Shown here one piece after another: positions 38,985-50,574 of a stretch of DNA of 64,000 nt. The DNA is from Paragonimus westermani (lineage: Eukaryota > Platyhelminthes > Trematoda > Plagiorchiida > Troglotrematidae). The notes under the pieces are model-generated. The model was not told the origin of the DNA, ran no database searches, and was given only the letters and a program-made list of their open reading frames with translations. The translations under genes were made by a program, and so were the position numbers. Location of the stretch: NCBI GenBank assembly GCA_008508345.1, contig QNGE01000145.1, forward strand, positions 330,233 to 394,232, in the 5' to 3' direction. How positions within the stretch are numbered: position 1 is the stretch's first letter; each line of letters opens with the position of its first letter.

Positions 38985-39400
38985 CTAGTCAAAATATCGC
39001 TCAACAAGTTAATGACTTTTGTGAGTTCAACCTGGAAAGAAGTCTTAGTCGAGCGTTCATCAGTCGGAGTTAACACGACAGTTACTGTGTCTCTTCTTGA
39101 GGTGATCAGGTAACCTGATCATTACTCACAAGCGAAAGTGGTTGTGCGTTCAGATTTGATAACTCGGTCGTGCCTAATGTGAGGCCAATGGCGCAGTGAT
39201 CAACACGGTTGCCTCATGGAAACGTGACCAGAATTCAAATCCCGGCCATGGCAAGGATATGCATTACTGACGAGCTCTAATGAGAGCGAAACTCGAACTT
39301 AGTGATTGTTTTCGAGAAAGGCTGACTAGAAAGTCTATCTGAATGCGAACGCTATGATCAAATGTGAGTGATTTTCAATCAGTATGAAAAACCAACTCCC
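38985..39400 (+). repeat. SINE-B, most complete copy
   Basis: The copy runs from CAAAATATCGCTCAACAAG through GGAGTTAACACGACAGTTAC, CTGATCATTACTCACAAGCG and CGTGCCTAATGTGAGG into a tRNA-like segment (GGCGCAGTGATCAACACGGT, then GAATTCAAATCCCGGCC). It continues GGATATGCATTACTGACGAG, GAGAGCGAAACTCG, GCTGACTAGAAAGTCTATCT and GATCAAATGTGAGTGA. The same order recurs at 50.1-50.6 and 56.7-57.2 kb. The tRNA-like box-A and box-B segment sits in the middle of the unit, which suggests a composite element rather than a simple tRNA-headed SINE. Confidence 0.8.
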
Positions 39401-39776
39401 CTATTACTCATTAGTAAACATGATCAAATCAGTGTGTCAATTCCGACGCGGTTGAAAGAAGTGAAAGCAGAAAGGAGACTGATGTGTGTGCTGTTCGTAA
39501 CATGAATCGATCTCAACCAGGTGGTATATACCATTGGACATGAGGGTAAAAGAACACGATTCGAGCCTCCGTGTGTGTCCCGTCGGAAACCAACGCTTTT
39601 CGTACGGCGTCATCACATATTGAATTCAAGCGCAGATTTGACACAACTTACTCATATAAGCATTGTATGGAACCGGGTTGAAAGCACATAAGGTCAAGTG
39701 GGAATGAGAACGAAGTGCTTCAAACAATGGAATAAAATTAACTCAATATTCACACAACTATTTCTTTCCAACTTAC

Positions 39777-39943
39777 CGGCCACCACATATAGCGCATCAC
39801 CTGTCTGACCTTCCCGAATCACGTACGAACCCTGATTAATGTGCTTTTTGTACATACAATTGACGATCTCTTCCACTTGCACCTTATCCAAATGTCGTAG
39901 AAAATCATTGTTCCCGATTGCTTCTCTGATCAGTTTGCTTGAT
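39777..39943 (-). CDS. PRKG: cGMP-dependent protein kinase exon: N-terminal half of cyclic-nucleotide-binding domain A
   Basis: This 167-base exon is bounded by a GTTTACAG acceptor and a GTAAGT donor on the minus strand. After one base that completes an upstream codon it reads SSKLIREAIGNNDFLRHLDK, continues VQVEEIVNCMYKKHINQGSY and then VIREGQTGDALYVVA, leaving one base. It follows the start of domain A in animal PKGs (KxLIxEAIxxNDFxxxL, then EIVxCMY and I(I/R)EGxxGxxxYV). The hydrophobic beta-strand pattern and the EGxxGDxLYV turn are intact. It enters in phase 2 and leaves in phase 1, which fits the 24.8-kb exon exactly. The exon that precedes it should encode the autoinhibitory region and N-terminal coiled coil; I could not find it above 39.9 kb. 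Confidence 0.93.
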
Positions 39944-42900
39944 CTGTAAACCACAAACCAATAAAAGATATGGGATAATTGTCAGTCAATGAGTAGGGAT
40001 GTCGACATTAGTTTGGATATAGAGATATGTTAACGATAGTTGGTAATAAGCGTCCTAGATAAACTTGATGGATGTTTTAATGAGAGATGGAGACTTATAC
40101 TGAGTTTCATTTGCTCCATACTACACAATATGAACAGCTACACACACACACAGGGTCTGCTTTCATAAATTCCAAAATTTTAAAGGGGAAACCAACAGCT
40201 AATATTATCGTAGAAGGGACACTGCGCCGAGATATCCATCATGATGTAAATCTAACAACCTGTCTTCTTGTTGAGCTATGAATCCGGATGATTGCGCACT
40301 TTGAATCGCGAGATTCCCAAACCATAAACACCATTTTAGTGAGCACCGCTTTATGCCAAGAAACGTTCTAGACGCGATCGACCTAATTCTCAAACATACT
40401 TTCTTATCGGTTGTATGGTGTTAACAAAATTTAAAGCGAGTGATTAAGAGATCATGCGAACCATGTGATTAACATGAGATGTGAAAATGTTCGTTTACAT
40501 ACACACTCGCACCAGTGTTGTTATCTGAGGTACAAACAAAACGATGACACGCCAGTTCGTCGCTAATAGATCTTCTACGAAATGAGTCCCCGTATAAATC
40601 GGTGGGTCCATCGTTTGTATGGACCACAATAAATTCTAATAGACAGTCATTATTCCTCAGATATTTATACACCTGACCGTCGGAATTGATATGGGAGAAT
40701 CTGCTGAATAGCTGACTGAGTTTTGTTGTCTTTCAGTTTGACGAAGAAGTCATCAGTAAAATACAATCGCGTGGGATTTCGCAAACCACTTAGTCAAAAT
40801 CACACATCCGGATACACTACATAAATTGGATAGTGCTGAAATTCAACTGGAATTGACTAGTAGCCTTATTCTACTATTGTTCAGTATAGCCAAAACTCAG
40901 CTGTGGGTGGTCCGTTCCAGAAGTTGAAGGTTATCAGCTTTCACGTACTACGTTACCCAGTTTCCTACAATTGTGCTTATGCTTCTTGACTTCCAAGGAC
41001 CTGATCACCCAGTACTCTGGCTCAGACCACCACTCAGTGCAAAAGTGAATTGCAACTAACTGGATGAATCGTGAATGCACGTATGTCGTCAACTGCGACA
41101 AGTTATCATTTCAAATCAGCTTTTTGAGTGATCACGAGGAATCCAGTGGAGTAGACGACACTTATACACTTTACTCAGTAGAACGGTTTCGTACTCACGT
41201 CGTTGGTGGACAACCACACGGCTTTACCCAACTGTTCCTGGTCTCACTATACGATTACCGGTAAGGTAAACGTTAATCAGATATGCGGAGTACGTGACCC
41301 AATCGCCGCAAACTAGAACCTGATTAGTTAACCAACCTATCACGTATCATAAGCTCTCTGAAATACCAGGTGGCAAGCGGTTGCGTGCTGAGGTGGTCAT
41401 TCCATTTGTGTAGTCTAACTGGAGGAGACAATGGTGATCAGACACAGTAAATCTGTTTCTAGATTTGTCAGGAGCGCACCCAAACATAAAATGATCTTTC
41501 TTGCAGGAGCAACCAAACATCACTTCACCGCGACAAATGAAACAGGTTGGTAAAGGCAGCAAGCCTCTGCGCTAGTCTATTCAACAATGCCACCAGTTAA
41601 CGAGGTACAGACTGCTCTCAATGGACACCGTGAGGATGGGTGTGTCCTTGAGCACCTGTTTGTAACTTAAAGGTTCTGAGCGTCCTTCAAACCAAACCGT
41701 CAGGTCGTTCACCTTGTTCAGCATGGTCTATTGGAGTCGTCAACCGTATACTTCGATTCGGTCAACGCAGTGCAAACAAAAAACCAAACTCATCGAGCTC
41801 AGTAGATTTTTCAGGTGTATCTTCTGGGAAGCCGTCCAAAACAAATTCGTACTAGAAGGGAAAGTGCATGACACCCCGGTGAACACCGTTAGCATTGGTG
41901 GACGACTGAACCAGTTTTCGCTAAACTATTACCCCACTTGCAGAGTGAGCGTAGACCAACCTTTAGAGGTTTCCAGCTTTTCGGCAACCTTCATGCAAAT
42001 AAGGCAGATCTAGAGAAACATACGAGTAACCGACTCGAATGCAGATCCTAGGTTCGAAAATACCATGACAGTCGGCTGTCTGTATGATGAATGATGCTAC
42101 GAGACCCGTCAACGTGAAAAAATTGCCATCGATGTGCACACTCCATGTGCACACAGCCATCAAGGTTTACGGCCATTTTTCTGTTTGAGTACATTAATGA
42201 CCTCACTGTGGACTTCGTTCCTTCAGAAACGAATGAAAAGCGTTAGTAATGCTCAGGAATTGTTGTAATTTGAACTCATACTTTCGCCTTCCGACAAGTG
42301 GTGAGGGCCGGTCCGTTAAGTTCGTTCGTAATCACACAGTTTTACACCAGGACACTGTCACTGCAAATCGGTTTATTTGGCTTCTGACGTCCAAACTATA
42401 TGTGTACTCATAATAAGCTTAAATACTCATTTTATTTGATAATGTGTACATCCTTCTTTGAATCTTCACTTCTTTATTGTGTTGACGGATCACTGTTACC
42501 AAGAGTCTGGGCCTGATTGCTTAACCGTTTCGACTCCTATTTGGATTTTATGGACACTGTGCTGATCAGTCTGACTGAGGCACTCATGGTTATCATGCCT
42601 GATAAGCCTGACTATCTTCGTTGGTTAGTTGGAATAAGGCTGATTCCTTCTCCGGCCAAATGTTTTAATTTTGGTTCACTGTCATTCGCCCGATATCACA
42701 CGACTTCGATTACGGAGCCTTTGGGCTATGTTGTCAAGGTCTAAATGTATTGTAGTTATCGAAGCCCACATAGCATTTCATAGTGAAAAGAGAACTGCAT
42801 AAATTCATTTGGTAGAGCAGACAAGTGAAGATGTTATACAGCTGACATTGTGTTGCATACACGTCACCTCTGAGAACACTGCCAGCCCAACTTCCAATAA

Positions 42901-45900
42901 ACATTCTACAGTTCCTAAAATGCGTATACCTATTTATAACAATCATTGATCCTGCAAATCTTACCGTTTATATCAAAATATCCAGTTCCCTGTTACCCCT
43001 ACTGAAGCTTAGATTAAGGGTTGGTTTAAGTACCTCCAAAGTTTGCATTCCGAGACACTCATGTCAACAGGACAACCTCGTTCGGACGACACGCTCATTG
43101 AAAGTCGATGCTGTCTGTTCCGCAGAAACTTAAAATTAAGATATTTGTCGACGTATCAAACTGACGATATCTAAGAAGTCTGTTTGATAATGGCTGATTC
43201 CTGTGACCCAATTACCGTCTTTATAGATCGAACTAGAGTAATCGGGGAATTCACTACAGCGGCTACAGCCGCAATCGTTGATTCGACTCAGGTCATTGAT
43301 AAGACATGTGTTGTTCGCTTGATCGGCTGTGTTAAGAGCGGCTCCAGAGAGCAAACCGCACGAATATTTCAGTTAAGTCTGCTTACGCTCCCATACACTG
43401 CTAACGCACTGTAGCCATTGATACGCTACTCACATTCGCCCATATTCCTTAGGGTGACAGGCATTTATGGAATGGTCAGTTGGCTTTGGGATAGGAATTT
43501 TCCGGTAGGCGAGGTCGAGTCTCCGTTGGGTGGCAGAGTTCAATTCGTATCAGTTGGTTCGGATGACTGAAAGTGGATTTTGCAACCACAGACTGGAAAC
43601 AAGTTGACTATAGCTAACATTAGTTTTGGACATCACTTTCGTCCATGTTACGCCCACCTGAGTCACGTATAGTTTCAGATAAACTATACGGCTATTACTT
43701 GTAGCTGAAATAACATCATTCAGGATTGTAGTTCTTATTGGAAAGATCTTGTAGGTGCAAACCATGCGCTGATGTAGTACTGCTTTGTCTTCCATTTCGA
43801 CCACAACTGGTGATTGTTCATATCACGATCTTGCGTACTGTAAACAGTGAAAATCTCAAGTGCTAATTGGTTTAAACTGAATAGGTCTAACTCAGTCAAC
43901 ATGCACTACACCATGAAGCAGAGTAATTAGATAACTCAACAGACACATGATAACGGAGAAATCTTTGAGTTTCTTGAGTGTTGAACACAACATTCCGTTG
44001 ACTAGTAAATATAGAACGCGTGTGAATGACATTTGTAAGCAGTGGAAGCAAAACCTGATCCTGGCTGAGAGGTTTAGACAACTGCGAACAGACACGGAAC
44101 CGGGATAGCTTCTGTCACACGGTATATTAGTGTACTACAAGTTTATTCATACCGCTGGTCAAAAGCAAGTTATTCAGCTATCTATAACAGATCAGTAGAT
44201 TGTTGTACAAAGCAATTTAAGAGTCAGTTTAGCCGGCCTCCTATATTTACCGTAGTACTAATACAGATCTGAAATTTCCCACTCAAGCCAGTAAACTGAA
44301 AAACACCTACTGAACCTGATAACTACTGGCGTATTCTGCCTCTCCGACAGTAAACGCTGCTGAACGATGTGACTAGTACTTTCCCAACCATGATAGGTAT
44401 TGACCAAGTTAATATAGCCTAAGTCGTCGGCGAACAGTGTCCATCAGAATAAGGACCAACCGAAGATTGTTCACATGTCCCAGATGGGAACAGAGAGCTC
44501 TAGTAAGAACCGCAGGAACTCAGTTTGCTCTAGTCTACTCATTGTAGCCCTAGAAACTAAAAACAGGGAAGAATATGCAGATTTTCATGCACAATGGAGC
44601 CTCCATCTTTTGTCAACTTCTAGAGGTGCTTTCAAAACACCGCCCGCTAACAATCACTTGATCTATGGACTATACAGGCAAGACCGCAAAACATAGTAAA
44701 ACTTATATCGTCCATCTCCCTGTTCAGCCGCCGCAAATAAGTGAGGTCGATTGGTAGACAAACCTGGGATTAGGAAGCATGCATTCGATATCGCTGATAA
44801 TGCGAACGCATTTGGCTGGTGTTCGCGTACATTTATATATTAGGAAGGTCAAATAGACGCTTTCCATGCCTCTACATATTCGTAGACGCCACATGCTGCT
44901 TGTCTAAAACGTTACGTGGTCGAGTTTTGTGAAATTTGTCAAATTTTTCTGACGGGTATTAAAAGCCGCCTACATACCAACTGCTTTCAAGTTGTATGCT
45001 GCTTGTTAGATAACTCAAACTTGGGTGTTTTGGCAATTAGATTCAAATTCTTTTGTGATACAGCTTGTTATTGTTTCCCATGCATTATTGATACTTAGGC
45101 ATTGTTATGAATCACAAATATTTTGCTGTCTAAAGAGGAGTTGATGACAATTACCTCCACAAAGACGATGACCACGACAATATTGATAGAGTGGTCACTC
45201 GATATTGAACGTGTTACATGATTGTTTCATATGTCAACTGACTCACGTGATGCAATGTGTAGCTTCGTAAGGTATCCTAAGCCTCCTGCTACACACTCTT
45301 TTAATCAGTGTATAACTCATAAAATAGTCGAGCTGTTGCATAGTCTACTATCCAGTTTTAATATTGTCAGTTTTTCAAATATGAAGGTAAATGGAAGGTC
45401 TATCTGTTTGAAAATTAACGGCCCATACAAAATAGCTTTCAAAGTTGTTAGATCGTTTAAAAATGTGCACAAGGTTTAGATTAACGGTCAACATCTATGT
45501 GCAAGTTAATTCTGTTACAGTAAAACGCCCTTTTTAGATGGTTTGGCCTCCATACTTCTGTGAACCAGTTACAGATCCCATGAAAAACACAATATGGATC
45601 GTACGTTAAAGTGACTTGAAATTTATCGAACAATGATCGTAAACTACACAATGCATAAGTGCTTCAACAGGCTAAAGAGATCTGAAATATTAGGTGGGTT
45701 ACGAACTTGTACAAATGCTCCAACACAAGCTCATCCGTTGCGTGAATTAAAAAACTGGAGGAAATAATGACATTTTTGAGAATGCTTGTCCAAGCTGTCG
45801 GCCTCAACCGCTGAATTCGGGTAAGGCAGAACATTCTCACACAAATCACATTATGACGTTCAACGGTATCAAAATATGGTGAAAAACACAATAGGCAATA

Positions 45901-47279
45901 TTCAAAATTTATCATCACACAGATTTTATCGACATACGTGATACGGTCTGAGTCACAACTTATACCGGATTCGGAGTATAACAAATTTGAAACTAGAACA
46001 TATTTGTTAATAGTGGTGTTCTGGCCACTTTTAATACATCCTACACGATAGCAAAAGAAAACACATCGTCAAATATTAACATTCCGTTTTCTTCATCCAC
46101 GAATGCTAATACATGGAGATTAAAAATGATTACCGATTAGGCTTTACACAAAAGAATAAATGCGTGACAATTACCCATACGATTTGTATGCTGATTAAAA
46201 AAAGACGAAAACGGATGAGCCGTTTGCTTGAGATGTTTAACAAACGGAGTCATGTTGACCTGGTTAACGAACACCGAAAGAAGGACTCATATCGGTTGGA
46301 AAGCAGAAAGATCATTTGAGCCAACAGTTTTTGCGCACACAGGCCCGAACGATGCATACTGAATAACATTTCCTAGCACAGAGCGAACTTGTATAATTAT
46401 CGCTCAACAACGTTGACTAATGTCCTCGAAGTTAGTGGGCAGTACTTTGAAAATGCTTAAACAACCTACTGAGAATCGTAACTTTGCGAACAGCAATTCT
46501 ACTGATTCAACCATACAGCCCAGGTGCCATCTGATCAGATTTCCCGGAATGTCAGTCTCGTCGTAAAGCGATCCAACAGATTCAACAACGTCAATTGTGG
46601 GATCGATGTCCTGTCGCGTATTCATTCGACCGATTGTCTGAACCACGTTCTTGCGCGCACCCATCACGTGATATCGTACCACGGTGGCACCTGCCTTCAC
46701 ACTTAGCGCGCTGTCTAGCTTGCTGTGCAAACAGATTTCAGGCTCTGCTGACTACCAGACCATGCAGCTGCGTTTGTGTGCATTTGTGTAGCTGGCACCA
46801 CACGTGCATCAGCACTGACAACATTAGCACTGACAACAAAACCGTAGGACATTTTAAAGTGAGATAGAGTAGCTTGGCTCAGGAAAAAAAATTAAACGCT
46901 GAAGAATATGAAACACTAATTTGAATTTATGTGACAGAGGAGATTTTATGCCACAAAACTTAAAACATGAACAGTATGAGTGAGTAACGTTAGGAAGACC
47001 TGCAGTGCGCCGACTAGAATTATTAGTCAATGAAAGCACACTATGAATTCTGGTTAGCGGACAGTAGCAGAGTTGACTGTAGTTGTCTTCATAACCCAGA
47101 CCTATTGTTCTGCTAATGTCAGAATGAAAGGAAATCAATTGTTAGATTGCGACCAATGAATTCGTTAGACATTTCGGTGGGTGTCTACAAGATTCAATTA
47201 GAGCAGAAAACGCTCGTCCAAAATAAAGCCCACCTTTCACTTAAAAGCAAATGTCTGTCCGTGTTGTAATTTGTTAGGT
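39944..47279. other. No recognisable feature (PKG upstream intron or 5' flank)
   Basis: Upstream of the first visible PKG exon. Frames of 60-108 codons occur on both strands, often overlapping, without recognisable similarity. The upstream PKG exon should end with two bases of a codon, then a GT donor; I did not find one here. Confidence 0.5.
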
Positions 47280-48853
47280 TAAAGAAAAAATGGGCACTTG
47301 TATTTCGCGAAATAGGACGATATCTTCAGCTGCTCTTGCAGTTGCGGATTATTGACGAAGTAATGTATAAGTCTCTTAAGAAGTGTGGATCGTCAACACC
47401 TCAACTTTACGGCCTACCAAAGACTCACAAGTCTGGGATGCCGCTTAGGCCAATTTTGGCGATGACAAACTCACCTTACCACAAATTAGCACGCTGACTG
47501 GTCACTATTCTAACCCCAGTAAAGCAGAAATTTCAGACATACTCCATCAAAGATTCTTTTGAAGTGATCAGTGACCTGGACAGAATCAATCTTGCTAACG
47601 AACTGATGTGCTCTATAAATGTTCAGTCACTTTTCACAAATGTCCCGCTGTATGAAACGGTTGACTACATTTGTGAGCTCGTGGAAATGAGTTGCACTTC
47701 GTTGCTACTTCCTACCGACATACTAAAGGAAACTTTGCTGCTCTGTACTGAGAATGTCAGTTTTCGTTTCCTTGAACAGTCCTACCGTCAAATAGACTGA
47801 GTAGCCATGGGAAGTCCACTAGGTTCCATCTTAGCAGACTTTTTCATGTTAAAAATCGAGCAACAACTAGATGCGGAGATAGAAAACTTGTCATATTACA
47901 AGCGTTACGTAGATGACACATTAATTTTCAGCCGATCTAAACAAATGATAGATAACCTGGTGCAACGTCTAAATAGTTGTCATCCTAATCTAAAAGTCAC
48001 TTGTGAATTTGAGGTCGGCAACTGTCTGCCATTTCTAGATATCCTAATAAGTCGTTGGGAAGATGGCTCGGTTAGAAGAACCGTTTATAAGAAACCCACA
48101 TGGTCAGGTCAATACTTAAACTTTAGCAGTTTCACACCGATCCAATACAAACGAGCACTAGTAAATACTCTGTTCACAGGAGCAAAGCGAAACTGTACGC
48201 CCGACAGCCTCGCGGAGGAACTAGATCTGATTATGTCTGTCCTACAGTCGAATGGTTACCCCAGAAGGTTCATAGATAGGCACAGTAGACAAAAAGTACC
48301 ACCCAAAGAGGTGGTCACTGTAGAGGAAAAGAGAGTCTACATAGAGCTGCCTTTTAGGGGTGATTATGTCATGCAGCAAACAACACAGTGATTAAGAAAT
48401 CCAATTAAACGAACGTTCAATGCAGCTGAACTCCGTGTAATCGCTCGGACTCAGAAACTACCAGTGCCTTCAATCAAAGGAGATCAGCCTAACGGCGCCA
48501 CTTCACATTGTGTTTACCAATTTGTACGTAACTGCGGAGAAAGTTACATAGGCAGAACCGAGAGATGCTTGAGCGCCAAAATGAAGGAACATCTACCAAA
48601 ATGGGTACAGAATTCCGTGTTACCGGAGAATGGCAGTGTTGCTGAAACGCGTAAACAGCCAATTTCCTCAGTCATTAGACACGTCCTGACCACCGGTCAC
48701 GCTATCGATCCATCTTGTGCATTCAGAATCCTGTTGCGTCATTCTAACCCGAGATTCTTACGGTTTGCTGAAGCAGTTGCAATTAATCGACTCAAGCCAG
48801 CTCTCTGTGTTCAGAAACAACTGTTCGTGAACTTGACCCTACCCTGGACTTGA
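47280..48853 (+). mobile_element. Penelope-like element: reverse transcriptase plus GIY-YIG endonuclease, three in-frame TGA stops
   Basis: One reading frame runs from about 47288 to the TGA at 48853. In order: LYGLPKTHKSG and PLRPILA near 47405-47440, VQSLFTNVPL near 47621, MGSPLGSILADFF at 47807, the catalytic YVDD at 47906-47917, then VYIELPFRGDY. The GIY-YIG-type endonuclease follows, with VYQF near 48512, YIGRTERC near 48545, SSVIRHVLTTGH and FLRFAEAVAINRLKPALCVQ, and the protein ends LTLPW. This RT plus GIY-YIG order is that of Penelope-like retroelements, which copy RNA at nicked target DNA. Stops at 47495, 47798 and 48389 are all TGA and no frameshift is seen, so decay is light. The N-terminal part is missing or unrecognisable. 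It is on the opposite strand to PKG. Confidence 0.92.
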
Positions 48854-49100
48854 TGATTTATCCCACCCCGCTTATTGATTATCCACCCTCAATTCGTTTG
48901 TTATAAAAAAACCCATCCAGGTTATTGTAAATTTGGTACTGATGAGTCAATACGAAATGCTTGCATCTACCAGTTTTTGTGTTCTAACTGCTTTGTTCAA
49001 ACTTGTCAAGGGAACCAATTGTTTCAAACTTGTATTTCTGGTAAGTATAACACACGATTCAGTTTCATACTCAATATTCGCAAGCCTACACCTTAAGAAT
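48854..49100 (+). mobile_element. Penelope-like element 3' untranslated region
   Basis: The stretch after the terminal TGA contains blocks shared with the other two Penelope loci: a TTATTGTAAATTTG-type block near 48920 is echoed near 3615, and TCAAGGGAACCAATTGTTTC near 49005 is echoed in reverse complement near 17100. The end of the element is set only approximately. Confidence 0.6.
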
Positions 49101-49344
49101 TCGTAGAAGAGTTAGCTCAGTTTTTACCTAATTCAATGGTCTGTTAGTTATGAGTAAGAACAACTTGTCAGCCTAAATCGCACATATTCGGTTTAGTTAT
49201 CTGCTGTTAGTTTGCATTTATCACATTTACAATCCGTTGCACTTAACAATCCACCACACACAAAAAATGTTGGCCATGAGCAATTTTAGAAGTTGAAATA
49301 TGTGAAGAGCCGACTTAATAATATGGTTTCAAAGGGGACCCGGT

Positions 49345-49450
49345 TGGGAAAATTCTGAACTTCGACTTGGTTTGAAACCGAGACAGAACCAACATGCCCG
49401 ATTCATACAAGTGCTCTACCAACTGAGCTGCCAGGCCACCGCGTAAGCTC
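49345..49450 (-). repeat. SINE-A, minus orientation
   Basis: Read on the minus strand: GCTCAGTTGGTAGAGCACTT (box A), then GGCATGTTGGTTCTGTCTCG and GGTTTCAAACCAAGTCGAAG (box B). Spacing matches the other SINE-A copies. Box B carries two changes from the 9.9-kb copy. Confidence 0.72.
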
Positions 49451-49601
49451 AAAAATTTCTTGTGTGGACTCAGCTATTCACCAAACCCCTTGTGTCATAT
49501 GGATTCCATCAAACAGTTCAACAGATAGACCGCCCAGGCAGGTTGCCTCAATCAGTTCACGCTGGAATCCACCACCGTCACCGATGAGCATTAAACGCGT
49601 A

Positions 49602-49705
49602 GTAGTGATAAGTAGTGTGGCTGATTCGACAACTTTTGAACAGATCCAATTAAGGAAATCCCGGACTTCGACTAGATTTGAGACAACGACAGAAACAGCA
49701 TACCG
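49602..49705 (-). repeat. SINE-A, truncated second copy
   Basis: The tail (GATAAGTAGTGTGGCTGATT on the plus strand) and the box-B region (GGACTTCGACTAGATTTGAG, ACAGAAACAGCAT) match the 9778-9919 copy. The tRNA head is missing. It lies in the same orientation about 150 bases from the previous copy. Confidence 0.62.
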
Positions 49706-50102
49706 TAGATTTAGTTTCACGTGTACACGGTGCCTCCCCTGTTCCAGTCCTTGGTTTGAATTTTCCTATGATGCCTTTGTTTTGCTGCATCAATTTGCCT
49801 CACGTGTGAATAGTGGGTTGTCTGTGTTTGGAAGTTGATTCCACGATGTGTCTGGTCCCGCTTGAGGCTACGCCAAGCTAGGTTGTTAACTGCCTAAGAC
49901 AAACACAGTTCTGACGGTTAACCCATCTTTTAGGTTCTGATTAAGTTTAACCTTTTCGGCCTCCTAAGGTAGTCATTATTGAAAACGATCTGATGGCCGA
50001 AACTGTACAGGTGGTTGAATGATCCATTTCGCAAATTTGTTCCACTGATCTAAGAATGTTGGTAGGTTGCGATCAACTGTTTGTTGTCCTAAATTCTTCG
50101 GC

Positions 50103-50380
50103 GTCAGTAGTGCCACGGGCGGCATTTGAACTCCGGCCATTCCAATCATGAGACAACCGTGTTGACCACTGCGCCACTGACCTCACATTAGGCACGACCG
50201 AATCATCAAATCTGAACGCTCAACCATTCTCGCTTGTGAGTAATGATCAGGTTGCCTGATTGTCTCGAGAGGAGACACAGTAATTGTCCTGTTAACTCCG
50301 ATCGATAACCGCGCGATTGGGACTTTCGATACAGGTCGAAATCACTGATCTCATTAAACCTGCAAGGCGATATTTCTTAG
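50103..50380 (-). repeat. SINE-B, left arm of a head-to-head pair
   Basis: Read on the minus strand it starts AAGAAATATCGCCTTGCAGG, passes GATTTCGACCTG, GGAGTTAACAGGACAATTAC, TCTCGAGACAATCAGGCAAC and GGTCAGTGGCGCAGTGGTCA, and stops shortly after the box-B-like GGAGTTCAAATGCC. The 3' half is missing. Confidence 0.75.
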
Positions 50381-50387
50381 ATGACTG

Positions 50388-50572
50388 ATGAGTGGTCAAC
50401 ACGGTTGACTCATAATTGGAATGGCCGGAGTTTAAAACCCGGCCGTGGCACTATTGACGAGCTCTAATGAGAGCGAAACTCGAGTCTAGTGCTTCTTTTC
50501 GAAAGAGGCTGGCTGGAAAGTCTATGTGAATGCGAGGGCTGCGATCAAATATGAATGATGGCCAACCTGAAA
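50388..50572 (+). repeat. SINE-B, right arm of a head-to-head pair
   Basis: This arm begins inside the tRNA-like segment (GAGTGGTCAACACGGTTG), then GAGTTTAAAACCCGGCCGTG, GACGAGCTCTAATGAGAGCG and AAACTCGAGTCTAGTGCTTC, and ends near GATCAAATATGAATGA. It abuts the left arm within a few bases. The overlap between arms is confined to the tRNA-like segment. Confidence 0.75.
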
Positions 50573-50574
50573 AC

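Larger units (their letters stand above)
24824..39776 (-). other. PKG intron, about 15.0 kb
   Basis: The intron has donor GTAAGT at its 39.8-kb end and acceptor CTGATAG at its 24.8-kb end, phase 1. It holds a SINE-A copy (26.6 kb), a LINE 3' part with an assembly gap (30.6-31.6 kb), an unassigned 170-codon frame (35.3-35.8 kb) and a full SINE-B copy (39.0-39.4 kb). I recognise nothing in 24830-26580, 26700-30605, 31650-35320, 35840-38980 or 39405-39776. Confidence 0.85.

Noticed and set aside
40469..40672. Candidate upstream PKG exon on the minus strand
   Set aside because: The RRRSISDEL stretch loosely recalls a kinase autoinhibitory site, but the flanking residues, splice sites and phase do not fit the PKG exon at 39777-39943.
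46404..46867. Overlapping open frames on both strands (108, 60 and 90 codons)
   Set aside because: No recognisable motif in any frame and no consistent splice sites. It might be an old element, but I cannot support a call.
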